The notes below the pieces were generated by a model. That model was not told the origin of the DNA and ran no database searches. It was given only the letters and a program-made list of their open reading frames with translations. Of a stretch of DNA of 64,000 nucleotides, positions 39,401-50,042 are shown in pieces (the first letter of the stretch is position 1; every line of letters begins with the position of its first letter). The position numbers were made by a program, and so were the translations under genes. The DNA is from Hetaerina americana (lineage: Eukaryota > Arthropoda > Insecta > Odonata > Calopterygidae): NCBI GenBank assembly GCA_022747635.1, contig JAKTNV010000005.1:41430238-41494237 (forward strand), in the 5' to 3' direction.

Positions 39401-39575
39401 TGTGGGTTTGAACGAGCCTTTTGTTGCAATATTACGTCGTACTGGAATGTGGAAGTCACAGGCGCCCGATTGTACTGTTGTACTCACTCGATTTATATGA
39501 CAGAGAAGATTGTGATCAAAAGTGGGGAAATATCACTTTGGCGCTTGCATAATTGAAGGAGTTGGTTGGGCGGAT
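33401..39575. other. Mostly AT-rich non-coding DNA with small CpG-rich islands
   Basis: No recognised gene. CpG-richer islands lie around 34440-34640, 35870-36000 and 36570-36880. Two antisense frames overlap at 34523-34940: from their first ATGs, a plus frame of 135 codons with hydrophobic segments and a minus frame of 91 codons that is Lys/Arg/Glu-rich. At most one can be real and neither matches a known domain. The rest is AT-rich spacer. Confidence 0.5.
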
Positions 39576-39579
39576 ATGA

Positions 39580-40320
39580 TTGATGCGAGGAGAAGGTCTG
39601 GAAGATGGCGATGGCTTCGGATCGGAGAAGTGAGGACGAGAGGCACGCGGAGAGCGGAGACCTCGGCGGGACCTTAACCGGTGTGAATGGGGGTTGGAGC
39701 GAGAGGGTGGCGGAAGAGGTGGGAAAGTATTTAAAAAAAAAGAAAAGGATTAACTGCGGGGCCGGGGAGCGACCGCGCGTACCTTCCGATCGTGTTTTAT
39801 TGGACGGGTTTCGCCCACGGCGGCTCAGCGTGGGCAGGCGGATTACGCACCCAAATGCGAGTCTGTGTCAGCGGGGTGTTCAGGAGGGAGGGTGGATTCG
39901 CGGAGGAGGGTGGGTGCGAGAGAGGGAGAGATTGTCTGGCAGGGGGTGGCGGTGGGTGAGACCGTTATTGGTTGTCGGGGAAGGCGGATGGGGTTGCACT
40001 GGGCGGATGGCTGCGCGTATTCCGGTCTGCAGTGGCGTGGGGGCCGGCCGCCGGGCTGTTTTTACGGCTGGCAGACGGAGGGATTCGTAGACATAGAATA
40101 CGGGTAGGGATTGTTGGAGCTGGTTTTGCAAGAGGGTAGCTTGGGGGTGTGTCCCACGAAGTCGAGGGTGGGCCGAGATGGGGGTGGCGGATGTGGGGTT
40201 GGAAGGATGGAAAATAATGGGAGGGGGAAGGGGGATGGTACCACGTTCGTGAGAATGCATGTGGTGAATTGCATCCGCTCCACCGGGAATAAACGTCTGG
40301 ACCTCTTTCGATATTGAAAG
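39580..40320 (+). other. CpG-rich purine patch, possible 5' exon or promoter region
   Basis: The plus strand is GC- and purine-rich with frequent CpG. An ATG at 39605 sits in a favourable context (GAAGATGGCG) and opens a 161-codon frame to 40090, starting MAMASDRRSEDERHAESG. The frame is Gly/Arg-rich and matches no family I know. GTGAGG at 39631 and GTGGGA at 39719 could act as splice donors, so only the first 10-40 codons might be coding. The composition alone could produce the frame, so this is only a candidate. Confidence 0.2.
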
Positions 40321-41455
40321 AGGACTGGGATGGGAAGCCGTAAGACGGGTTTTAGATCGATGAGGGAGTTAATTAAAGGGCATCGTATGTTGGTTGCATC
40401 CTTAAAACCTGAATATGCGGCATTAGAAGGAGTACTTCGATCGGAATCAAGAGCTTTCCAGGGAATTGCGAATGTTTGATAATATTTACTAGATACTTTT
40501 AGTGATTGCAATGAGTGACAAAGGAAAAAACAAGGAATGCCACTTGCGCTATCGTGGGGATATCAACTGTGAGTGTAATGTTGTTTCTGAAGAAATATTT
40601 AACTTTACGACAGTATTTTTGGAAAAGAAATATTTGTGGGCCTATCTTGGGATGGTTTATTTTTAGACTGCCAAATTCGAGAAGGATTAAATGAACAGGC
40701 AGCAGTAATGTATGTGAAATAGCAAATAGAAACGTATTGTTTGCCTGTTTTATTTAGATGGTAAATATGGCTGAAATTTAATCGAATATTAATAAATTTA
40801 AGAGCGAAATAAACTTTAAATTTTGTATGTGAATTAGATTAAGTAAAGATGTACTACAAAATCAGCCCACTTAGCAAAAAGGTTTGACGCGTAATTGTCA
40901 CATCAAGTTTGCCACATCCACTATTATTTTATACACAAGAGTCCGAAATGCAACTCCTTCATAAAGTCGCTACCATATGTTAGTACTCTTTCGCTGTCAT
41001 TATATTGCATATTCTTTATTGTTGAAATAAAAATGGAAAAGTGTACTTCTTTATTGTCCTTATACCTTCTTCTAAATAACAAAATCGAATTCGTACTTTT
41101 CCGACGGTAATTACGAGATCATATCGCTTGGTTTCCATCAGATTACCTCTTTCATTCAGGAATTTATGAGGATATAGGGAAAAACCACTGTCCCCTCCAT
41201 ACTTCCACCGAATTTGAAAAATGTATCACCGAGAGTAATCCGCATTTATCGCATTACGTCAGTTTGGGTCGAGTCTCCGAAGTGTATTGAACGAGCGTTA
41301 TTCCCAGCGGCCGACCTAACTGATACAAAATATATGCACAGTAAAACAAGGCAGACGGAATAAATACATTAAATATAGAAAAATAAATAAACAGCCGATT
41401 CCGTTAAGAGATTTGAAAGAAAAAAAGAAATCATGCGCCGAAATAAATCAGCTTG
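40321..41455. other. AT-rich non-coding DNA
   Basis: Nothing recognisable beyond AT-rich spacer and short chance frames. Confidence 0.6.
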
Positions 41456-41459
41456 TGCA

Positions 41460-41890
41460 TTAATCGCATTTCCGTTTGCGCTCTCCGAAGCGTCGTTAAA
41501 GAGAAGACCGTGAGAGTCGAGCGAGTGTTGTGGGACAACTACGTGCGCTCAGTACTCATCATCCGGGTCGCATAGCATCGCGTCGTTTTATTGATTTTAC
41601 CTTGCTTCTTTTTTTTTAAATTCGTATCAGTTTTCCAGTGGACTCGGCAAAGCGGGCGACGGACAGACTTTTCACGCTTTCGAGCGGCGAACACGAGCGC
41701 GCGCGAGAGAGTAATTAAATCGTTTTTCGCCACAGATGCAATTTGTAAAGCGGAGCGTAAAATGTATATGAGCGCCCTCCTCTCCATTCTAAATCATGGC
41801 CTCCTTCCGCTCTTCCTCCTCCCTCCTCCTCCTCATCCCCTTCCACCATTTCGATTAACCCTTATGGCTAATTGCTTTATTTCTCGTTTT
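41460..41890. other. CpG-rich patch
   Basis: CpG is frequent from 41480 to 41720 (GCGTCGTT, GAGCGCGCGCGAG), then a CTCC-rich run at 41810-41850. A promoter is possible but no paired core elements could be placed. A 107-codon frame at 41591-41914 is unrecognised and overlapped by an antisense frame. Confidence 0.35.
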
Positions 41891-41929
41891 GCTCGTTGCT
41901 TCGCTATTTATTGAGGTACCCGCCAGTTT

Positions 41930-42260
41930 AATAATTGTCGCATTCTATGTGCCATGAGTCCTCGGAAATCCGTATTTTTAATTAGTTGTGCTGCATTTGC
42001 ATTCGCATATATCGAGAAACGCTTAATTTTCCATATATCTTAATTAATTTTGTGTTTTATTAGTAGGCTCTGTTACTTATTTTTAAATAGTGTTCCTCCT
42101 GTCTGAGTGCAATTAACGAATGGCGTTATTAAAATTGCCTGCGTTCCGGAGAATTAAGGCGGTGTTAATCAGTATGGATATAATTAATTTGATTCAATGT
42201 AACTGCATGCACCGAGCAGCATTTAATATTATGGCCATACAATCGTTGTAAGACTTCATG
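41930..42260. other. TAAT-rich segment, possible regulatory element
   Basis: Dense homeodomain-type motifs (TTAATTA, AATTAATT, TAATTTGATT) surround an exact POU octamer ATTTGCAT at 41995-42002. There is little simple repeat and no open frame. Such composition is seen in developmental enhancers, but AT-rich DNA supplies TAAT by chance. Confidence 0.2.
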
Positions 42261-44890
42261 GAAGCAATAATATTTAATAATAGTTTAGATCGCGTCCTCC
42301 TATTTTAGAACACCTGCCTATTCTGGCGCATTGCTTGTGTCCTGCTCCAGAAAAATTTTAACCGGAAGAGGTTAAAGGTTAGGTTGTCTCCATATTGCTG
42401 GTAGTTTCAAGGTTGATAATTATTATCGAGTGTTAACTGAAATCCTTTGTTAAAATATGGCAGTAGTGTTCTGATTAATCCCATCGGAATTAATGTTTCA
42501 TGAACTAGATATTTTGAAAGGGTTTTAATACTTTTTAGTAGGACGTGTATTTTAAGGTGCCTGGACCCTGATTGAGTATCGCTGATATGGGAGTGTGAAC
42601 AGGTTTGGAACTTCTTCACGCTTGTCATGACTTGGAATTGGCACTTGCCATGACATCGCCTGCTGGGAAAAGAAATCAGTTAACGGATGAGTTTTTGAAG
42701 ATCTTTGAGTGGGCAGTGAAAATATTTTGCTCTGGCGTTTGAAGGTGAATAAAAACTCTCACACAATAAGCATCGTAAAAAGTTCATTGCTCAAGTTATT
42801 TGTCTACCACTTTTGCAAAACATTGAGATAAATAGATGTTAACTCAAACTTTTTTCTGTTCAGCTTTAATTTGGAATGATCAGAAGTGATTGTCATCCAT
42901 CACATTATTCCGCTCTCCTCGCCGAACGAGGAGATTTCAGTTCAGTTACTCTAAGCACACTGGGACCATTGATTGAATTAACGTCCAATAAGATCAGTGT
43001 ATTGGTCCTGGTGCTTGATTAGAATTTCGGTAAAAAGTTACAGATATACCTAACAGTGGAATTAGTTCGCCATTCTACAAAGAAGTCCCCCAAGTGCCGC
43101 CGCTGGCCCAAATTACATTTCCCCACTTTCATTTACCGACCGGAGAGTTCCGCACAGATCTCAGAGATTAAGTTTTGTATAATCTTTTATACATTCAAGA
43201 TGTATTCTCTTTTTTATCAATGTCCTCATTTGTCAAATTCAAATTCATTCAGGTTGCGCGTTGCTAATTAAATAGATCCTCACGGTAAAAAGATATTTTT
43301 AGATTTAAAGCAAAAGCAGGCGCTAGGACTGAACCTGGACACCACTCAAAGTCCAGGTATTGAAGAAGAAACGTCCGAATTCTGAATCAGTTCTCAGGAA
43401 TTAATTGGAATGGAAACTTATTTTATAACATATCCGGAGCAACGATTTACAAAGTAGTTTCATGATCAACACTGCGCTAAGCGGGTACCTTTGTCTGGCT
43501 AGGCTCATAAATTCATTTGCTTGAAGGATATTTTTTTATCAAAATCAGTATCCTCGATTTATTCCTCACATTCTATTAATTTTTATGCAATATCTTGATG
43601 ATTTTTTCATTTCATTCCTTACATTGTGTCGTGGATTCTCTTCTTTCAGTATGAAATGGAAAATGGTAGGGTTGAGCAATTATTTGCTACTCTAATAAAG
43701 TTGATTCAATAAACACCAAATGCTAAAAAAATGAATTTATCTCACTTAATTCGATGGCTGCTGCGATAAGATGAAGTGTCTATCGTTCATGAAAGTCTGC
43801 CGTTGAGCTGTTGGTGCGTGGGATATCGACTTCGGCGAGAGTTATAAAATATCCGCTCAAGGCATTAACTACTGGGCCTCTGACGGCTTCGCCTTAATAA
43901 TAATTTTTATTTTTCATGCACCTGAAAAATTTTATTTATTTATTTTACATCTTGTATAATTTAAATCGAAGCAAGATAAAACCTTAGACTTTGATTTTCA
44001 TTAATATAGTGTTGTTAAATATGTCCAGAGTATTCCGTACTTAATAAACTGGGGTGATATATTAAATTCATATTTTATTCGGCCATAAATTGGAGAAGAA
44101 AGATATGGCAGCCAGAATTTGGAGGGTTATTAATAGGGAATGAACTGATAATTTTGAACTTACTTTGTACTTGGAGTGATGACATGATATAACTTTACGT
44201 CTTGAAGAATAGCAAATAGCATAAACCAACCTTAACGAATGAACTAGATTTTCAAATGAAGCATGGGATATAGAAATATCATTGGATTGTAGAGGACCAT
44301 TTTATAGGGTTACTCTTAATTGGAAAAATTAGAAATGATTAAATTTCAAATAATAGTTATACCACTACTCAACTCTTATCGAATGAAATAGCACGGCAGG
44401 AATTTTTATCAGGGATGAAACATTTTATAACTAATCTACATTAATTTGAAACCAATATGACAGGTAAATGTGGATCCATAGATGTCTATACGGTAAATAA
44501 TACCTTGAAAGTGCTACAGGTAACGTTCTCCCCGCGTTTTTCGCTAGTCGTGGATGAACCCTGCTTTCGAGGTAGCGCGGTAAACTGTATGTTTAGTGAA
44601 ATATGGACGCAGCCCCCTTTGAGAGCCAACTGAAATGATAGCTGAGTATCTTAGAATCATCGAGGCGCCATTTAACAGGTGGTGTGTTATTTTTGTTTCA
44701 CGCAGTTCAAATAGCAATAAATGTAGATAGTGATCACATTAAAAATATTTGTTTTCCCTCGAAAATATTTTTTCATCATTACTTGATTCGGATGATAACG
44801 TCGGATGGGTTAGAAGAGATAGAATTGGTAACGGCGCACCGTGTCGTGCCGAACTCGTTGGATCACCATCAAAATCGGAGAAATCACTCT
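42261..44890. other. AT-rich non-coding DNA
   Basis: No recognised gene or transposon. A small hairpin (ACCTGGAC ... GTCCAGGT) lies at 43336-43361. Confidence 0.6.
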
Positions 44891-44894
44891 CGCT

Positions 44895-45610
44895 GTAATT
44901 CCCTTAGTCCTTGAATGATGTCCCCGGCTCTGAAGTCGCCACCCGGATGCTCATCGCATCCACCGATCCCTTCCCCACCACACCCCGGAACGTGTGACGA
45001 AATGGCCTCCTGTGAGCGACCGATGGGCAGGAGGGGACATGGTTGGAGGGTGCGTAATCCCCTGATGCACCGGCGAGTAATCCTCCTGAGGAATGGTTTG
45101 CACGATCTGTGAGCAAAGGGCCGCGATGTGACGCGTGGGCAGTGATGACTGAAATTGAAGCTGGTACGACACACATACATAAGGCGAGGAAGTGTGTTGA
45201 GAGGGGGAGGGATGGAGAGGTAGAGAGGTAGAGAGGGAGAGGGAAGGAGATTGGTCGCAGGGTTGAACTCGGTTGATGGGGAGGGGACTGGGGAAACGAA
45301 GAGCTGGGGGGGTTGGGAGTGAGCACAATGGCACGCGGCGTCCCGCACGCTTCGGGGGTAGCGGCGAATTTATATACATAGCAGGCAATGGTGAACGACG
45401 CTTCTGCAGGCGGTATCATGTGCGTATGTGGGTTAGGAGAGTGGAGTGAGGGGAAGGGGGTGGAGTAGGGTATTTGGCCGACTAACTGAGCGGAAATTAA
45501 GGTAATAGTAGAAGAATTACAGCGACGAAGGGATGAGGTGGCTCGAAAGGGGAGAACGATGCCCACGGTGACGCATCCCTTGATGTTCTGCTGAAATAAC
45601 ATGATGGTCA
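44895..45610. other. Purine-rich GC patch with several open minus-strand frames
   Basis: The plus strand is purine-rich from about 45130 to 45480, including GAGAGGTAGAGAGGTAGAGA-like repeats around 45208-45245. Two of the three minus-strand frames are open over most of the patch and the third over part of it. The longest runs from an ATG at 45602 to 44904 (232 codons). Simultaneous open frames and Ser/Pro/Thr-rich translations point to composition rather than coding. Confidence 0.5.
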
Positions 45611-48135
45611 ATTATCAATGTTTGGAAACTTATTTAGCCTAAGAGCATGCAGTGCCTGTTCGTAATATCTGTTCAGTTTGGAGTAAGGAAAGCTCATCGG
45701 GATAATATTGTCACTTCGCGAAAATAACAAAAGTTGTAAGTTAGATCAGTATATAATTACGTGTTTTGCCTCTCTCTTTTGTAAATTCATATTTTCCTCT
45801 AACTCAATTTGTCGCGATTTGAAATAATTCTATTATTTAATAAATATTTAAAAATCTAAACCATTTTTGTCTTTTTAAATAAAAAATATAATCGGCAATT
45901 TCATTTCCTATATAAAATTAAAGCAAACACGTATTTCAATTAGTTTCAACCTGTTGGGTAGGCTCAATTCCTACGTCTATGCAAACGACATTCATGGAAA
46001 TAGGAATTATTGAATGTTTTTCTACTTGCTTTGCTTATTATGATCTAAGTAGATGCTTTTGGCTAAATTCCATATACGTTTCTTTGTAGCGGTTCTCTGT
46101 CTCCACATAGCCTCTTTCCCCTATTTTTGGAACCATTTTAAGGGCTCTTAGTTACACCATTCGTAATGATAAAAATTGTTGCAGAAGGGAATTGTATTTC
46201 TGTGCCCTATTATTCTCTAAGTTAGCTGAAATTTAAGCAAGGAAAGTGTATGAATTGTAAATCGTGGAGTCGCAGGTACTCGTATGTAGCAGTTACTTCA
46301 AAGGTCGAGTGAAAGTGTAATGTAAAACACCTTTGGAAAATTTTCAACATTTCAGGCCATTTCCAGCTGTATCTTTCTTTCTCTGTTCACTTTAAACTTT
46401 GCTCGGAAGAAATGAAGACACTGCAATAAAATTCTCCGTTGAATTAAGCCTTCGATGCAGAGGCGTCCTGACGTGCGATACAGAGGCTTGTCAACATCAT
46501 ACTGCGTGAGGCGCAGGAGGCAGACTCCTCGGTTATAATACGTTATATTTACGGTTCATATTCGTGCCGTGCGTCAACGCATGCGAGGGTGCTCTCGTGT
46601 TGTGACTCGGTGGAGATAGGGAAGGGGGTTGGGGCGGAGAAGAGATATATTTACAGAGGAGGCTGGGTGGGCGGGGACTTGCGGATGTTTGGAGTGGGTT
46701 CGGCGGTGGGGAGGTTTGGCATATAACGGCGTTATGGATGATTTATTGGAGTCGTTCCATATGGAACGCGACGGTCCTTGCGGGGGAGAGAGGGTGAGGA
46801 GCGAAGGAGACGGGTGGAGGGGTCGGTAGGATGGTGACTAAATTGGCAACCGGAGCCGGGGTTGGGGGTAGAAAGGGTCGTTCCCAGACGAGGTGTAAGG
46901 GTGGGGCAGGCGGTTATCGCGGAGACGACGGCGGACGAAACTGACTGAGGAAAGAGGATCAGTCGTAAGGGGGGAGGGGAGGGTGCTTGGAAGGATGAGG
47001 AGAAGCTAAGAGGAGAAACAGTGTGATGTAGTTGTAGGCATACCCGTGTCCGGATGGAAAAAATCAATATGCATTCCTCCGTATTGTTGATTAATCAATC
47101 GAGGGTGGTTTTGCTTTGCCACCATTGCTCAAATTTTCTCGCGTAACCATACCGACGTTTTTTCCATTCAACGTAATTTTTGATTTAAATGAGCATTGTT
47201 AAACATGTTGGTGTAAAGATTAATGTGACGTTTTAGAAACGAATTTCATGCGTAATATCTTTCACCGATGGTTTTTTTAATAGAGATTTTCTGCAATATA
47301 CATATTCAAATTCAATACTAAAGGTGGAAACAGCCCAAGAGAAATTTCTATTACGTCAGAATGATTAAAACGTTTTTTTATCGTTTTCATGAATCGTTCC
47401 CTGAGATATTTTATCGCACGTCACAGTGCCTGTGTCTCAGGAACGAAGCTCGCCGCAAAATCCTTTGCTTGCTGGCCCATATGGAACGAAGGGAAATGGT
47501 TTTAATACAACAGCATCAATCTCATAGTCGTTCGTCACGTTGAAAGGTTTGTGGCAACCCCCTGCCAAGTGGCAAATGTTTGAAGTTATGAGTGAAATGC
47601 AGGTGGCTCAAGTCTAAACTGGACGAGAGAAAGCTTGCAGTTATTATTTTTCCAAAATTACTTCGTCTCACGGCGTGTCGCCTGTGTTCCATATTACCAG
47701 CTTTATTTATTAACCGGGGGAATCCATTCTGCAATAAAAATACATCGGTACATTTCCACATGGAGCTCGAAATATAAATTCGAATCAGTCGACGCTTAAA
47801 ATTGAGTTTGGTAGTGGCGTTTGAAAAACATAACAAACCCAACCCAGCATAACCAAAGATCTCATAATTTGTGTTTCTACATTTTATTTATCGCTTACTT
47901 ATACGCTTACTTATATTATATGTCTAAGCACTCCAGATCACCATCGAATATATTCATATTGCGTTTGATTTAAATGTATGTATAACCTTATTATTTAGAA
48001 AAACATTATATATACTGTCCATCATAAATGGATGCAACGCATATTGATTGTTAAGGAATGTTGAAGACTGTGATAGAGGGAGAATGTTAGGCAAACGAGG
48101 AATGGGCGGGAATAGGATAAGAATGTTGGATTGTT
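45611..48135. other. AT-rich DNA with a purine-rich patch at 46600-47000
   Basis: AT-rich spacer runs to 46440. A CpG-containing stretch leads into a G/A-rich plus strand (46600-47000), followed by AT-rich spacer. CGCTTACTTATA is repeated in tandem near 47890-47914. No gene is recognised. Confidence 0.55.
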
Positions 48136-48182
48136 ATTATTATAGGTAATCTACCAGTGAAGGTAGGTTTTGGCTGGACTCA
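48136..48182 (+). repeat. Dispersed 45-bp repeat, copy D
   Basis: TTATTATAGGTAATCTACC followed by GTGAAGGTAGGTTTTGGCTGGAC, aligning with copies A-C. Within this copy CTACC and GGTAG are complementary, allowing a small stem-loop over the conserved core. Confidence 0.6.
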
Positions 48183-49974
48183 ATCACCAAATAAATATCT
48201 TTTTTCTCCTAATAAAACAACTAAACATCCTACCATACAACAGGCCCTTCTTTATCTCCGTATACTTTCTTCCTCCCTTCATTCCCCCTAGCATTCTAAT
48301 GCTATTCCTGCACTTTCATCGTTTGTCTAACATTCTCCAGTACATTCTCCATTCTCCAATACGAGTAGTATGTATCAGTTTTTTCCATTTTGTATGTATA
48401 TTCAATGACGAAATACAGTGCTGAAATACGTTTTCTGATACTAAGAAATAAATAGATGCTTTTCATATAATATACTAAAGTTCATGTCAGTAAATCAATT
48501 TCCTTCAAAGAAAAATTTCATTTTTTATCAGCAAGTAATAAGTAAATTAATTTATTGTCAGAGAAATATTTGTGATAGCACTATAAACTCATTGTGACCA
48601 CAGTAAAAGTGTATTTTTCATAATTTGTTTCCCACACATTTCAAGTTCAGTTTTGAATTTATTTTATTAATTTATTTTTTGAATTCATTGACTAGGGATC
48701 GATTGCTTTCCCACTTTTTATATTTGTTCCAGTTGTCAATTGAGTTGCTGGGAATATGGAATCGCGTTTAAAATGAATGAAATCGTGGCCGTTAATTGAT
48801 TTTTGGTTCGTCTGATTTCAAGGATCTCTCCACCGTATCCGTGAATGTCTACGGATGACGTTAAATATCATCTTCTACTAGTTCGAATGTAAAGTAATTA
48901 CTTTTATTGCACCCTTGCGCTCTTGGTACACCGGCTCAATTTGGGCGCATTGATCACGCGAGACCTGACACATGATGCGTCGCATTCGCCTTACCAAGTG
49001 CACATGCTTACGTGCATTTCGTGAATTTCCCGCGATTGAGATCATAAATAAGCTTCTTGTGTTACGCAGTAATACAGTCTCCCGAGGAGAAAACGAACGA
49101 GATGGCCGACACATGGGAATCTGAATAAAAAATAACACGCATGCACGTACACCCTTGAGGAGACCGAGATATCTCTGGGAGAGATAAGGTAGCCTACCGA
49201 ATTTGTCCGAGGAAGCGTTAACGGTCGAGGATGAAGAAAAATAAGAAAATGGAAACGTGCGGAACGACCCAGTGAACACGCCATTTTGGTAACGTACGGA
49301 AGCCCTTCGAGGCCTTCTTCGAAGCGAGCGATCCCCGCGCCCATCTCTTTCCCCAGCACATTATCTGATCGCGCCCATTCCACGGCTTGCTTATGCGCGC
49401 ACGTGGGAGGACGTAAGGCGAGCCCTCTCCCCCTCCCTCTCCGACGCCGCCTGGAGCGGAAGATCCCGATGGAAACTGCGAGATTGCGGGCATCTGGATC
49501 AGAGCAAAAGTGGTCGATGAGGAAGGGACGGGAGTCGAATCGTATTCAGAGGCGGCGAAGGGAAGGCTGGATAGATGGGGGAGGGTAAACAATTCGGGAG
49601 ACGGAAGGTGGAAAGATATGTGAGGCGGAATCCAGAAATCGACATGACGTGTGGAAAGAAATATAGCTCGAAACTAAACTACCGTCTCGAAACTTGAACG
49701 GGGAGTAACGGAATGAACTTAAATGAAAATGTAATGGTTGTTTGCGGACCGAAGACTTAGCATTTCATTGGAGTGGGAAGTGCCAATATTCGCAGGCGGA
49801 AATTTGGCGAAATAACAGCATCTTCGAAGATAATGATTACATGTGTCATTTTCAGAGATATAGGCATTGACTAACTGGCAGTGATCTAACATAGATATAA
49901 GAAAAATTCCTAGAAACTGCGGGAGATGCTGCAGCAGTAACTTTTAACGGAGTCATTCGCTTAAATGCATTTCA
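48183..49974. other. Non-coding spacer with a CpG-rich patch
   Basis: AT-rich to about 48890, then CpG-richer to 49600, with pyrimidine-rich (49330-49450) then purine-rich (49500-49600) blocks. The overlapping minus-strand frames (48878-49592) have no recognised domains. Confidence 0.5.
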
Positions 49975-50042
49975 ATGCAACAATTTCGCCTTGACCAGGA
50001 TCCTGGTCAAGGCTAATGATTTTTACCCTCTGAAATTGCTGA
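49975..50042. repeat. Palindrome formed by two head-to-head SINE tails
   Basis: The centre is a perfect 26-bp palindrome (49988-50013) built on CCTTGACCAGG and its complement. To the right, GGTCAAGGCTAATGATTTTT and CTCTGAAATTGCTG match the 3' part of the SINE at 55799-55892 (TCAAGGCGAATGATTTTTT, CTCTGAAATTGTTG). To the left, in the opposite direction, GGTCAAGGCGAA and ATTGTTGCAT match the same tail with 18 bases missing. So two partial copies meet at their 5' sides in inverted orientation. Neither retains the A or B box. Confidence 0.75.

Noticed and set aside
44904..45602. 232-codon minus-strand frame (longest in the window)
   Set aside because: Other frames on the same strand are also open over much of the patch, and the translation is low-complexity, as expected where purines are rare on that strand.
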